A stretch of DNA of 64,000 nucleotides from Gnetum montanum (GCA_015680685.1 MNCI01015499.1:1058237-1122236); one strand, 5' to 3'. Shown: positions 12,139-25,995, counted from the stretch's first letter. The notes: a model not told the origin generated them from the letters alone. A program made the numbers and translations.

Positions 12139-12265
12139 GTTACCGATTTCTCAGATTTCTCACTGGTAATGGCCTATCGGCCAAACTATCGGCCAAACAA
12201 ACAAACAAATTACCGATTTCTCACTGGTAATGGCCTATCGGCCAAACAAACAAACAAACAAACAT
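12139..12265 (+). repeat. Two-copy repeat with CTGGTAATGGCCTATCGGCC
   Basis: TTACCGATTTCTC followed by CACTGGTAATGGCCTATCGG and CAAACAAACAAA occurs twice. The second copy ends in a longer AAAC microsatellite. GGCCTATCGGCC contains a short inverted repeat. Confidence 0.75.
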
Positions 12266-15200
12266 AGATATACCCCAAGATTTATATAAGTTTATACATG
12301 GGCTTATCAGGCCAAGACCCATACCACTAGACTAACACTTCATTGTTAATATCTACTCTTTTAAAATATAAAGTTTAATTAGAATTTTATAATTATTGAT
12401 ACATTCTTTGCATGTGATTTTTATTTTATGATTAGTAATTTTTTGCATCACATCAATATTTATTAACTAAAGTGGAAGATTACTTCATGTTGTCAATTGG
12501 CAAAATTCTAATGAGTAGGTTACTCTCAAGCCTTAGAAAATCTTGAAAAAAGATTATCTTCAAAATCCTAGGAATACCTTTTTCTTTTGAACCTAATTAA
12601 ATATTTTATGGAGTTTTATGGTTAATAGAATTAAAAAGAAGCTTGATAAACAAAGAGAAAAAATCTCACCTTGTTAGCAAAGTTTTAGTAATTAAGCATA
12701 TGCTTTAACCTACTCGTGCTTATTACTTTAGTTGTTGGGCTCCCTAAAAGGCTTCTCATGATAGAATTGATCATACTATCTCTTGATTTTTTTTAGTCTA
12801 CTAAGCAACATAAAAAAGCTTTTACTTAATGCAAGGAAAACCTAAAAATAATAATAATAACTTTCTTCATTGTCTTCTTTTATCTTATATCATTTCTATT
12901 CCTAGTTCTCCCATTCTTAAACAAATTTAGAAGACATGGTGCAAGCTTAGTAAGTATTGAAATTACAACCATATTACAATTTCAAAAAATATGCTTAAGC
13001 AAATTAACCCATGGTGGCATCCTTTTCAGGTTATTAATTCATCTAGATTGTGTACAGGTTGGAGCAAATTTAGATTGTGTACCACTTGGAGCTTGGCTTC
13101 CTAGTTATATATGCATGATAGATGAATTACATGGAAGGAGGTTTCTAGCCTCTATGGTCTGAATAGAAATAGAAAAAAAAAAAGATTTTGGAAATTTTAA
13201 TTTTTGATCTAGAGAATTTATTTAAAATTGATAATAGTTTGCATTAGGCTTTTGTAGACATTTTTGGAAAGCATGACAAATCTGGTTTTCCCTTTTAACT
13301 CCATAGTTGTAGATGAGATCATGACAAAGAATAATTTTATTCATAATAAATTCAATAAGACCTAGAAAATGCAATTATTACTACACTTTTGGATGAGGAA
13401 AATGGAAGATATTTGGGGAGTTCTCACCTTTTCAAAAATTTATATTTTTGTCTTATTCTCATCAATGTTTCCTATTGGCACTTATCTTAAACATACGGAA
13501 TTTTTCCTCCTCAATGTCCTCTCTATGGAAGTGAAAACACATTATTTCATGTTTTTCTTTTCAATATCCTAATGCTTAGAAATAAATATCTAGAATTTGT
13601 AATAACTTTCAACCAAGCATCAATGATACCATTTTTGGTAATCAACCTACTTTGTCTACTTCCTTTCTTTACATTTGGAAGTATTTTTGGCATTTGTCCT
13701 CTATTCTATTTAAAAGCTTCAATGTGCAATTATTTTCCAACAATAAGAACATAACTATGACTTTCTTCTTTACAAGTTAAATATCAAATTCTCAAAGATG
13801 TTACTTTTCAATTACAATTTCAAGCAAAAAATCTTTAAGTGAAAGTTGAATAATTAATTTATTTCCTGCAATATTAATTTTCTTTATTTTGAAGGCTTAA
13901 AGATGGGAAGCTTTCAACTTCTTGCTATTTGTTCATTATTTCTTATTGATACTTTCTTTTGTCTTTAGAGAATGTTTTATCCTTCTCTTTATAATAAAAA
14001 CATTTAGTAAGAAATGAAAGCTTTTAAATAAAGGCATGACCTTATCCTTTTCTTATCCTAGATAGGAGCTTTTTCAGGATTTGTTGTAAGGATGAAAATT
14101 TGAAAATGCATCCCCAATACCATTAGGCTTTTTCTTTAGACTCTCTTTTCATTGATCTAATGTACTTTAAATTTTTTTAATATTATTATTATTCATTTTT
14201 GAGGTCTAATACCCTCACTTCCCACCTATCCTTTTCAAATGTATCAAGTTGGCAGGGTATATTTATAGTTAAATTATTTTAGATTCTAACACCACTTATG
14301 TGTGTTCATGCTAAAGTTATGATTGGTCTAACTTTTGTGGGAAGTGATCTCTTTATATGATTACTTAATTAGAGGATGTTGGACCCCAAAAAAGTATTAA
14401 TGATAAGTAAAAATCTCGAAGTACATTGCATGCTTGACATTGAGTGGAAAATATCAAAAATATTATGGTAACAAAAACATTTCCATTTTTAGGAACATCT
14501 ACTCAAGTCTACAACTTTACAATTGATGCTTTGAAAATTAAGATAAAAAGTTCAATTGTTAATAAGGAGAATAACCCCAATCCTAACAACATTTACATCA
14601 CTTTTAACATTCATGCTTGAATGTTAAATAACAAAAGGATTTAAGGTAGATGTAAATGAAAAAATAAAATAGCTTCTCCCTCACAGGTTTAGTTCTATTT
14701 GTGATGTGCTTAAAACCTTAAATTAAACAATTTCAATATTTATATGCTTATTGAAAAATCAAAAAATAAACTCATACACGTACATCACTACAAACCCTTT
14801 CGTCAAGCATTTTTAGCACATACGCATATGCTCTAGGTTGTAAAATTTATTGACATGTAAAAAAATAAACTAAGAGAAAAGCTTAAAATTTCAATCTTCC
14901 TATGAAATAATTAAACACATTATTTATCAATTTCTTTAGTGTAAAGCAAAATAGTAAAGGTTTTTCTAGAGTTGCTTGGGATATCTACATTGTTAAGAAC
15001 AAAGATAGATAACTTGGCCTTATTAATTATTATAAGTAGAGTATTTCCTTAACAACAAAATGGATTGTAAAATGTACGGATGGAGATGATATTTGGAAAA
15101 CCCAAAATTGATAATAGTTATTCTAAAAACTTCATTGTTTTCTTTTTCCTCAAGTCATTTCTATTCTTGATTCTTTACTACTCAAACAAAGTTGGAAAGA

Positions 15201-18120
15201 CACGATGTAAGTGTATTAAGTATTGGATCTACAATCATATTACATTTTCAAAAAGCACCATCATCATCCAAGCCTTGTCCCAATAATATAGAATTAACTA
15301 CATGAGTTCTTGTTTGTCATTCACCTCTATGAAGAGCTAGATTTCTGTTTAATAGCAATTTTTTCATATCATTTTCAATCATTTTTTCTCATGTCTTATT
15401 TACTCTTCCTTTTTGTGGCTTTCTTGGAATAATGATGTAGCAACTTTTTTCATAGGTTCATTATCATCTAAGCTACCATTCTTGTAACTTATCTAAAATA
15501 GAAGTTTTCTTCTAATGTCTATATTGTGAAGTTTCTCTTTTGTGGTAACATTCAACATCTATCTAAGTATTCACATTTTTGCCACACTAATTTGTTGTTC
15601 ATCCCTCTTTTGTATTGCCACGCATTTGGCACCATATAAGATAAAGGAACTAGGGCTTCCTATTCATCTAGATTGTGCATCAGTTGGAGTAAATGAGAAA
15701 TTATTATAGCTTTCTATTTCCATATTCATGATAGAAGGATTACATGAGAGGAGCATTCAAAATTGTATGGTGTGTATAAAATGAGGGACAAACTTTTATA
15801 AAATGGATTTCTAATCTTGATAATTTATTTAAAGTTGACAGTAGTTACCATCAAGCTTTTCCATATACTTTTTGAAAGCATGTTAGATTGCATATAAGAT
15901 CAATACTAAGAATGAAATTATCCCTAAAAACTTTAATAAAACCTGAAGAATCCAATTATCATAATAGTTTTGCATGAGAAAAAAAGGAAAATACTTAAGA
16001 AGTTCTCACCTTTTCAAAAATTCAAATTATTTTATGGTATATAGTAAGGTCTTTCTTTTAATTAGTCATCATATAAATTATCATAACCAAGAACATGATG
16101 CATTGAGGTGAACTATTAATACTAAAAGTATTAACAAAATGGGCAAAATCAACGTCCATATCAAGCTATTAAATTTATGAACTTTGAACATAAGATTGAA
16201 GTGTTTTCAACATTTCTATATACCACAAAATTCCCATCAAAAACTCTCTTGGTCACACCATCATTTTGAAAGCATCATGAACACAAATCCCCCTTGATTC
16301 ATATGTCTAGCTTGTTAGTCTTTAGCACTCATCATTAATTTCTTCATGGATATTTCTAGAGCATCATGTTTTGAAAGGAAGTATCCCTAATGATTTGTGC
16401 CAAAAGAGGCAAACTTCACATAGACATTTCATTAGAAAATAACGAGAGAAAAATCATGTTATATTTGAAATAAATATTGTTAATCTTAATTGTATTAAGT
16501 ACATTGATATGTTCATCCTAATAGGCTTTTATAGGATTATCCACCTCAATCCAAATTATTGTAAACCAAAAATCATTTATCATTCATAACTTCTCTCATA
16601 AGATGAAAGACAAGTGCCTGAAGAATCCAGTGATAGAACCACTAACAATAAAATGGATAGTGAAAAACATAATTCCTTCAAAGATATGAATTTAAAATAT
16701 TTTTTAATGTTTATTAAATAAACAACCAAAAGGTTTGATTTTACATATTCAATTTCATAATTTACATAGCTTTAATTTTGGCACTTCTTATGGCATATAT
16801 ATAACTCTATCAAAAATTATTAAATTAGAATCACTATACATACACAAACATACCTACCGGGAAGCCCTTTGGCCCATTGATAACTACATGTATAGCTCTT
16901 AAACACATTACGGTTCCATATCCTTTATCTAAACCAAATTTTATGAAAGCTTCAAGTCATGGGTTCAATTTTGGGGAAGGAGGGTGTAGACCCCCCAAAA
17001 ATGAATAATAATATTTAAAAAATTTAGAGTACATCAAACTATTGAAAAAAGAGTTTAAAGAAAAAGCTCAATGATTTAAGGATTTTCAGGTTTTCATAAT
17101 TAAAACCAATTCTGAAAAACCTCCCTTGTGAAGTAGGAAAAGGATCAAGCTTGATCCTTATCTAGAAGTGCCCTATTTTACCCTTCTTACAAAAGGGTTT
17201 CACATAAAAGAAGAAGAAAACTCTTTCTAAACAAAAAAGAATACATCAATCAAAGATTAAAAACAAATAGCAACAAAAGTTGAAAGTTTGCCATCTTTGA
17301 GCTTCCAAAATAAAAAGAAATTAATACTATAGAAAAAAAATTAATTGTTCAAGTTTCATTGCTGGTAAATTTTTTTGCTAAAAAATGTTGTTGAAAAGTG
17401 ACACTTTTGAGAATGTGGCATTTGACACCTTAAGAGAGGTCATAGTTATGGTCTTACTTCTGAAAAATTATTGCATCATGAAGCTTCCAAATAGAGTAGA
17501 GAATGCGATGGAAGACAATTCCAAATGCAAAGAAATGAAGTAGACAAAGCGGCTAATCACTAACAATAAAGTCATTAATGATTAGTAAAAAATTGTTACA
17601 AATTCTGGATGTTCATTCTAAGCATGTTGAGCAACAAGACACTAAAAAAACATGAAAAAATGAATCTTATCTTTTACAAAAAAGACATTGAAGAGAAACA
17701 TTTTCAATATATTTAAAACAAGTGTTGATAAGAAGACTTTGATGAATAAAACATTATAAAAAAAATATAAATTTAAAGAAATGTAAAAGCTCTTCAAATA
17801 TCTTTCATTGTTCTTGTCTAAAAGTGCAGCCATAATAGCATTTTCCAGGAATTTGTTATGAATAAAATCATTTTTTAAATAATCTTATAAGCGACTTTCA
17901 AATTAAAAAGAAAAACATTTCTACCATCCTTTCCAAAAATATGTGAAAAGTCTCATTTAATTTGTTGTCAACTTTAAATAAATTCTTAAGATTACAAATC
18001 AATTTTTCAAAAAAAAAAATTCCTCTTTAAAATAGAAGCTTCAATGTTGAGTTATAAAGTTTTAATTGAATTATATTTCTTAAGATATCCTTGTATTACA
18101 ATTATTTTTTGGTCCAACTA
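12266..18120. other. AT-rich intergenic DNA, no gene seen
   Basis: Almost 6 kb of very AT-rich sequence with only short open frames. I see no domain, splice-supported gene, LTR pair or tRNA. It is probably old decayed repeats. Confidence 0.6.
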
Positions 18121-21100
18121 AACATAAAACATCAACGCTGATATAAAACGAGGCTACGAGAATGAGCTGGCTGAATCAAAGTTCCAGCGAAAAGATCTTG
18201 TGATGATAACAATAAGATTCAGTTTTATAAAATAATACGCTGTAACTACTTCCTAGCACAAAAGACCGTAACTCTAAAATACTAGTGCTAATTTATTTCA
18301 TTGGGAAGACATTTGCATGTTCAATCCCGGCAAGTTGTATATAAAACAAATTATCTAAAATGATGGCTCAAAGTTTCAGTTTCATCGCTGTGCAATAATT
18401 AATGTGTGTTCATATGTTGCAAGAAAAAATCGAAGTCATCCCTCCAGGTAATTAGTGAGGAGTCAGAAGCAAGTTAGCACCGAAAAGCCATCGAAAATGA
18501 AATAAAATGATACAAATAACCTTCGGCTTCCGTTTCCAAAACTTTAAATTTAAGCTTAATTTTGCCTGAGAAACATCGTAGCTTTGCTGATCAGTTTGAT
18601 TTTAGAATATGAACATTTAATATTTTAAGCAGCCAGTGGACAGATCGGTGTACTAACTTAAACCAAGAAGTCACGATTCTTGTGTTTACTTTCATGCTGA
18701 ATCTTATGAATCGAACTGGGAAGATCCAACAATCAAAATTCGTATCTTCATATGCAGCAGTCCTGGTAACCTACGTAATATGTTACTGTTCTTATTATCA
18801 CATAAGAATACCATTAGGCATTGTGGTATGAAAAATCATCTGTTGATATCTCTGAAATGTCAGTAATCGCACTCAATTCCATGGACATGAAGAATTCCAG
18901 AGATTACCCACATTTAAGAACCTGATACCTTGATTCACTGACCACTGACGAATTCCTTAAATTGGGACAAATCTCCAGCCTAGAAGAAACCATATTTAAA
19001 TTAAAGAGATCTCAATAGATTTTAGTCTTTAATGCAAAGCATTGACGATTTCGATAAATTCAGGTCAATTCTAAGTCCTAAAATAAAACACACATTTTAT
19101 GACTGTACAAGGCTCTACTGTTGATGTAAGAATATATATATTCCTAATTCCCTGAAAACAAGCTAAGAAAATGTTTCTCTATCCTTGGATGTGCTATCGT
19201 TAGTTGTCATGGTAAGAGGACTTTTACAAGGATCTTCCTGATCAAACCACCTAAAATATCCACAAGATCCGTCTCCCTGAAAAAAAAAACAGAAAACAAT
19301 AAGGGCATGATATGGAACAATACAAGAACAGTCTAGCAAAACAATGGCCAATGAAAAACCAGTAACAAGTACCACACTGCAACCAGTACAATAAAAATTC
19401 ATTACAAAGTGCTCAAGCTTCTCGAGTTTCCTTCAACACAAGTGCATAAAAAGGTGAAATCCAAAAGAAGTCAATACAAGAAGAATAAAGAAAACTATAT
19501 GTAGTAAGAACATATCAAAAAAAGGTAGCATGACAGTTTATGCAAAAGTTTCAGTGAGTTGGAAACTATCTCAAAACGGAGTAAATGCATACTTAACACA
19601 GAGGAGCAAGAATCAAAACATGGTACAGATTGTGGGCAGAAATCAAGTAACATGTTTATTGTCCTGTTACAGTTAGGCTGGTCAGTACTGTCTATGCACT
19701 TACAAAGTTTGGAAATAATCATTTGTAGTTATCATCTTGTCACATAAATTTCAAAACAATTGAACTTGAGCAAACCAGGGTGCAAAGAACACAAAGAGTT
19801 TCAGTTATTACCTGTCTGACGGGACACACATAGTACTTACGTCCCTTATTTTCACCTTCATCACATATAAGCAACCTGCAAGGACCTGCTTCACAGGCAC
19901 ACCAAGGCAATTCCCTGGACCTGTTTAGAATTTCTGTTGCGGCATCTATATCATCAGATTTCAGATCAAGTGGTGATATAGAAGATGATATCTTGGACGA
20001 CAAACCCTCGTATTCATCACAGAACTTGAAAAACCGACAACGGTTACCGCTCTACACAAAGCAGAGTAAGAATAAACAGAAAATAAATAAACTGCACAGA
20101 GAATTTTCCAATGTTGGTTTCAAATGAAATGAACAATCTCACTACAACGATCCAAGCTTGCAAAGAATACCCAGGAGATACCTCATATTTATTAGGGCAT
20201 GAATAATATAGCCGACCAGGATTTTTGTCTGATTTGGAGACCCTAATGGGGCAAATTCCAGCTCCGCACTTGCACAGCAGGGGAGGGAGCCGGGGCAGGA
20301 TTTTGTCTTGATACGTTGGAGTTGAGGATTTGCGAGGGCAGTTCGTGGCCCAGTGGCCCTCTCGTTGGCAATTGAAGCATCTATATCTATTTGATCTTGG
20401 TTTTGGTGGTTCAGGCTTGGAACATTCAAAGCTTGCAACAGACACTGATTCTGATTCTGAGGTGCTGACAGTTTTGAAGCATGCATTAGGTCCTGATTTG
20501 TGTTCCGTTGTAGACTTTTCCAGGGTGCAATCATTGGCAGAGTGGTTCTCCTTGCCAGTCTCTGCTTTTGATTCTGGGATGGCAAAAAACATTGCCCTTG
20601 ATTCTGAATTGGTAGATTTGAGGCATGCACCAGGCATAGATTTTGGTTCTGTAGGAACGCCTTCAGCTTTCAGAGGGCAGTTATTTGCCCAATGGCCGTG
20701 TTGGTTGCATACGAAGCAGGCACCAGGCAATGATTTGAGTTGTGGTGAAGGAGTTTTAAAATTGCAGCATGTTTCAGGCTCTGCTTTTGGTTCCGGAGTG
20801 GCAATTTCCATGCTTGAAACAGCTGCAACTTTTGACTCTAAGTTGGGAGTTCTGAAGCATGCACTACTGGACACAGATTTTGGTTCTGGACTGGATTTTG
20901 TGAGAGGGCAGTCCTTTACCCAGTGGTCCCGCTGCCCGCATCTGAAGCATGAATCAGACGCTGCTTTTGTGTTTGGAGTTCCATACGCTCTCTCTTGATT
21001 TGATAAACTGGGTTGTATCATCTGCACGAACCCTGTTAGTTAGATACAGAAGACAAATGTGCTTCCAAAACAAGCTTTGCAGGTTAAGATTGTAAGCAAG

Positions 21101-21451
21101 AATTAGTGACTTCTCGCAATCGGTCTGATGACTTCTCCAGTTTTTCTTAAACAGCTTAATTTGATAGTTTTTAACAGAGTAGGTGTGGATTTCGCATGGA
21201 AATTTTTTTGAAATTGTGCATTTCTTATATCATGTTCCTCCCTGAAAATTTTATAAATTTTAAGAATCCACAGATTAACCGTCCAGTTTCAGCTGGAATC
21301 AATATAAATAGCGGTGAAATTGTTAAGAGAGATCGGCAGAAAGGACTGTGGAAGCAAAATTGCACAAAGAACAGCAACCCACAAGTTCTCCGTTCAATAA
21401 CTTTGAATCCCCAAAAAATTAAAAAGTTCAAAATTTTCAGCTGAAACAAGT
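18121..21451. repeat. Left unit of a ~3.35 kb tandem duplication
   Basis: It begins AACATAAAACATCAACGC and ends GCTGAAACAAGT. Essentially the whole length aligns with 21473-24835 with few substitutions and small indels. It carries exons 3-5 of the GRF/CCHC zinc-finger gene with introns, the 3' part of intron 2, and about 1 kb of downstream sequence. Confidence 0.9.
19163..21021 (-). pseudogene. GRF/CCHC zinc-finger gene, duplicated exons 3-5 without exons 1-2
   Basis: Exon 3L is 21021-20182, exon 4L 20051-19812, exon 5L 19276-19163 with a stop. All splice sites match the right copy and the frame is open. Exon 3 carries three CCHC knuckles (CFRCGQRDHWVKDCP, CFVCNQHGHWANNCP, CFNCQREGHWATNCP) separated by Pro/Glu/Lys/Ser-rich repeats, then the first half of a GRF finger (CKCGAGICPIRV...YYSCPNKYE), completed in exon 4 by CRFFKFCDE. 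A further GRF finger is split between exon 4 (CACEAGPC...KYYVCPVRQ) and exon 5 (SCGYFRWFDQE). Exons 1-2 are missing because the duplication breakpoint lies in intron 2. An ATG at the start of exon 3 would give about 397 residues. All zinc ligands look intact, so it may be an alternative 3' exon set rather than dead. Confidence 0.75.
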
Positions 21452-21472
21452 TTAAAATTAAAAAACAATAGA

Positions 21473-24400
21473 AACATAAAACATCGACGCTGATATAAAA
21501 CGAGGCTACGAGAAAGAGCTGGCTGAATCAAAGTTCCAGCGAAAAGATCTTGTGATGATAACGTTATGATTCAGTTTTATAAAATAACACGCTGTAAGTA
21601 CTTTCTAGCACAAAAGACTCTAACTCTAAAATAGTAGTGCTAATTTATTTCATTGGGAAGGCATTTGAATGTTCAATCCCGGCAAGTTGCATATAAAACA
21701 AATTATCTAAAATGATGGCTCAAAGTTTCAGTTTCATAGCTGTGCAATAATGAATATGAGTTCATATGTTGCAAGAAAAAATTGAAGTCATCCAAAGAGT
21801 TTAGGTCAGACCAACCTCCAGTTAATTAGTGAGAAGTCAGAAGCAAGTTAGCACCGTAAAGCCATCGAAAATGAAATAAAATGATACAAATAACCTTCCG
21901 CTTCTGTTTCCAAAACTTTAAATTTATGCTTAATTTTGCCTGAGAAACATCGTAGCTTTGCTGATCAGTTTGATTTTAGAATATGAACATTTAGTATTTT
22001 AAGCAGCCAGTGGACAGATCGGTGTACTAACTTAAACCAAGAAGTCACGATTCTTGTGTTTACTTTCATGCTGAATCTTATGAATCGAACTGGGAAGATC
22101 CAACAATCAAAATTCGTATCTTCATATGCAGCAGTCCTGGTAACCTACGGAATAGGTTACTGTTCTTATTATCACATAAGAATACCATTAGGCATTGTGG
22201 TATGAAAAATCATCCGTTGATATCTCTGAAATGTCAGTAATCGCACTCAATTCCATGGACATGAAGAATTCCAGAGATTACCCACATTTAAGAACCTGAT
22301 ACCTTGTTTCACTGACCACTGACGAATTCCTTAAATTGGGACAAATCTCCAGCCTAGAAGAAACCATATTTAAATTAAAGAGATCTCAATAGATTTTAGT
22401 CTTTAGTGCAAAGCATTGACGATTTCGATAAATTCAGGTCAATTCTAAGTCCTAAAACAAAACACACATTTTATGACTGTACAAGGCTCTACTGTTGATG
22501 TAAGAATATATATATTCCTAATTCCCTGAAAACAAGCTAAGAAAATGTTTCTCTATCCTTGGATGTGCTATCGTTAGTTGTCATGGTAAGAGGACTTTTA
22601 CAAGGATCTTCCTGATCAAACCACCTAAAATATCCACAAGATCCGTCTCCCTGAAAAAAAAAACAGAAAACAATAAGGGCATGATATGGAACAATACAAG
22701 AACAGTCTAGCAAAACAATGGCCAATGAAAAACCAGTAACAAGTACCACACTGCAACCAGTACAATAAAAATTCATTACAAAGTGCTCAAGCTTCTCGAG
22801 TTTCCTTCAACACAAGTGCATAAAAAGGTGAAATCCACAAGAAGTCAATACAAGAAGAATAAAGAAAACTATATGTAGTGAGCACATATCAAAAAAATGT
22901 AGCATGACAGTTTATGCAAAAGTTTCAGCGAGTTGGAAACTATCTCAAAACGGAGTAAACGCATACTTAACACAGAGGAGCAAGAATCAAAACATGGTAC
23001 AGATTTTGTGGGCAGAAATCAAGTAACATGTTTATTGTCCTGTTACAGTTAGGCTGGTCAGTACTGTCTATGCACTCACAAAGTTTGGAAATAATCATTT
23101 GTAGTTATCATCTTGTGACATAAATTTCAAAACAATTGAACTTGAGCAAACCAGGGTGCAAAGAACACAAAGAGTTTCAGTTAGTACCTGTCTGATGGGA
23201 GACACATAGTATTTACGTCCCTTATTTTCACCTTCATCACATATAAGCAACCTGCAAGGACCTGCTTCACAGGCACACCAAGGCAATTCCCTAGACCTGT
23301 TTAGAATTTCTGTTGCGGCATCTATATCATCAGATTTCAGATCAAGTTGTGATATAGAGGATGATATCCTGGACGACAAACCCTCGTATTCATCACAGAA
23401 CTTGAAAAACCGACAACGGTTACCGCTCTACACAAAGCAGAGTAAGAATAAACAGAAAATAAATAAACTGCACAGAGAATTTTCCAATGTTGGTTTCAAA
23501 TGAAATGAACAATCTCACTACAACGATCCAAGCTTGCAAAGAATACCCAGGAGATACCTCATATTTATTAGGGCATGAATCATATAGCCGACCAGGATTT
23601 TTGTCAGATTTGGACACCCCAATGGGGCAAATTCCAGCTCCGCACTTGCACAGCAGGCGAGGGAGCTGGGGCAGGATTTTGTCTTGACATGTTGGAGTGG
23701 AGGATTTGCGAGGGCAGTTCGTGGCCCGGTGGCCCTCTTGTTGGCAATTGAAGCATCTATATCTATTTGATCTTGGTTTTCGTTCTGGTCCTGGTTCAGG
23801 CTTGGAACATTCAAAGCTTGCAACAGGCACTGATTCTGATTCTGAGGTGCTGACAGTTTTGAAGCATGCATTAGGTCCTGATTTGTGTTCCGTTGTAGAC
23901 TTTTCCAGGGTGCAATCATTGGCAGAGTGGTTCTCCTTGCCAGTCTTTGCTTTTGATTCTGGGATGGCAAAAAACATTGCCCTTGATTCTGAATTGGGAG
24001 ATTTGAGGCATGCGCCAGGCATAGATTTTGGTTCTGTAGGAACGCCTTCAGCTTTCAGAGGGCAGTTATTTGCCCAATGGCCGTGTTGGTTGCATCCGAA
24101 GCAGGCACCAGGCAATGATTTGAGTTGTGGTGAAGGAGTTTTAAAATTGCAGCATGTTTCAGGCTCTGCTTTTGGTTCCGGAGTGGCAATTTCCATGCTT
24201 GAAACAGCTGCAACTTTTGACTCTAAGTTGGGAGTTCTGAAGCATGCACTACTGGACACAGATTTTGGTTCTGGACTGAATTTTGTGAAAGGGCAGTCCT
24301 TTAACCAGTGGTCCCGCTGCCCGCATCTGAAGCATGAATCAGACGCTGCTTTTGTGTTTGGAGTTCCATACGCTCTCTCTTGATTTGATAAACTGGGTTG

Positions 24401-24835
24401 TATCATCTGCACGAACCCTGTTAGTTAGATACAGAAGACAAATGTGATTCCAAAACAAGCTTTGCAGGTTAAGATTGTAAGCAAGAATTAGTGACTTCTC
24501 GCAATCGGTCTGATGACTTCTTCAGTTTTTCTTAAACAGCTTAATTTGATAGTTTTTAACAGAGCAGTTGTGGGTTTCGCATAGAAATTTTTTGAAATTG
24601 TGCATTTCTTATATCATGTTCCTCCCTGAAAATTGTATAAATTTTAAGAACCCACAGATTAACCGTCCAGTTTCAGCTGGAATCAATATAAATAGCGGTG
24701 AAATTGTTAAGAGAGATCGGCAGAAAGGACTGTGGAAGCAAAATTGCACAAAGAACAGCAACCCACAAGTTCTCCGTTCAATAACTTTGAATCCCCAAAA
24801 AATTTAAAAGTTCAAAATTTTCAGCTGAAACAAGT
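21473..24835. repeat. Right unit of the ~3.35 kb tandem duplication
   Basis: It matches 18121-21451. A 21-base AT-rich spacer (21452-21472) separates the units. The right end (CTGAAACAAGT at 24835) is 13 bases from the exon 2 donor at 24849, which shows where the duplicated segment was cut. Confidence 0.9.
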
Positions 24836-25182
24836 CTAGAAACATCACCTCCCTCCTTGCTGGAGAAACATTTTGGGGCTCATCACACCACTTGAAATAG
24901 TTGCACCCCTGCAAAGCAAAGAGAAAAGAAAATCTTTCAATTCACCCAAAAACGTCGTTGGAAGATGTTTCCACGTTACATTCATTCTTTTGAATTCAAA
25001 GACCCTACCTCTTTTCCAATGCATTTGTAGAAAAACCTGTTTGGATTCATGGGCGTTCGGGAGATTTTAACTGCGCATATTGCTCCACACTGGCATTTAA
25101 TTTCTGGGGGAGGAACCCGGAAAGTCCGCCGTTTCTGAGAAATGGATTCTGCTTCCGTAGAATGATGATGCTGCTCAGCCAT
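22537..25182 (-). CDS. GRF-type and CCHC zinc-finger protein, five exons
   Basis: Exons are 25182-25009, 24908-24849, 24406-23558, 23427-23188 and 22650-22537. All junctions are GT-AG and phase 0, giving about 478 residues. The start MAEQHHH was chosen because it directly precedes the first finger; an upstream in-frame ATG at 25257 adds a hydrophobic stretch with no family support. The first GRF finger is CQCGAICAVKI...FFYKCIGKE plus GCNYFKWCDE. Three CCHC knuckles follow in a Ser/Pro/Glu/Lys-rich region, then two more GRF fingers. The layout is like the Arabidopsis zinc-knuckle protein At3g42860 and the C-termini of plant topoisomerase 3-alpha. GRF fingers bind single-stranded DNA or RNA in known proteins, so a nucleic-acid role is likely but inferred. 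Odd points: Cys to Ser in the last GRF finger (KYYVSPIRQ), Tyr to Asp in the second (LYDSCPNK), and Trp to Arg in the third knuckle (GHRATNCP). Confidence 0.85.
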
Positions 25183-25259
25183 AATGTCTGCTCTGCTACC
25201 ATATGCAACAGCTGCTCCAAAAACAGCACTGTACAAGAACCAGAAGCAGAACCACAACT

Positions 25260-25995
25260 AGAACCAGAACTTGGTTGAATATTCTATCTTCTTTGTCTGC
25301 AAATTTTTGCGCCGGTTGGAGCCGGCTGGCTCAAGATGTGATGGCAAAGCTGCCGATGTTGTGTAAAGGAGGAAATACATAATGCATTTTTATTCCACAG
25401 AACAGTGTTTGATTGTGATTGTGAAACCTAGATGGCATCATGTGATTGTCAGCTTTCTGTGAAGTTTCTCGGGAATTTCTTACTTTTTCCGTGCAGCTAT
25501 GCCTGAAACTTCCCTCCTACTTCGCCCGGTTGCCCTATTCTTTCATACGATGCAGATCACAAATTTTTGGTTTTGTCGCCATTGGTTTTGTCGTCTATGG
25601 ATACCCAGAAAAATTCTGCCGGAATGCCGCAGATTTATTTATTGAAGTACGTTGGATTCTGTGTGATGCATGATGAATAAAAATGGCATTGATCCTGTAG
25701 GCACAGAGTCTAACTGGATCCGTGCATGAGGCCTTGCTCCATTGCTGCGAGCCATGTTTGGAAGCCTGTTTCACTGGTGCCTCCACTGTCCAAACATTAC
25801 GCTGTTTCTCTCCCCAGTTGAGCGTTTTATCAATACCGGATATCTTCTCTTACATCCATCTTTGTTTTAGTAAACGTTGACCATTTGAATGGAACGGCCC
25901 GCTTTAAATTACAAAATTTATAGTGCGGGCCTTTTATCTTATTGCGTGGAATGCCACCTGGACATTGATTCAAATAATTATTAAAAATAATACTC
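25260..25995. other. Upstream region of the GRF/CCHC gene
   Basis: This is the likely 5' leader and promoter (minus strand) of the zinc-finger gene. I see no confident TATA box and no other gene. Confidence 0.4.

Noticed and set aside
13369-13754. Two adjacent plus-strand frames in the AT-rich region
   Set aside because: Composition is typical of AT-rich chance frames (Phe, Leu, Ile rich) and there is no domain or splice support.
20330-20998. Plus-strand open frame of 222 residues across the zinc-finger exon (also 23697-24383)
   Set aside because: It is the opposite-strand shadow of exon 3, whose minus-strand reading gives clear CCHC and GRF motifs and proper splice sites.
25183-25257. Upstream in-frame ATG giving a hydrophobic N-terminal extension of the GRF/CCHC protein
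   Set aside because: The extension looks like a signal peptide by chance but nuclear-type zinc-finger proteins of this kind start close to the first finger; MAEQ has a better start context (ATGG).
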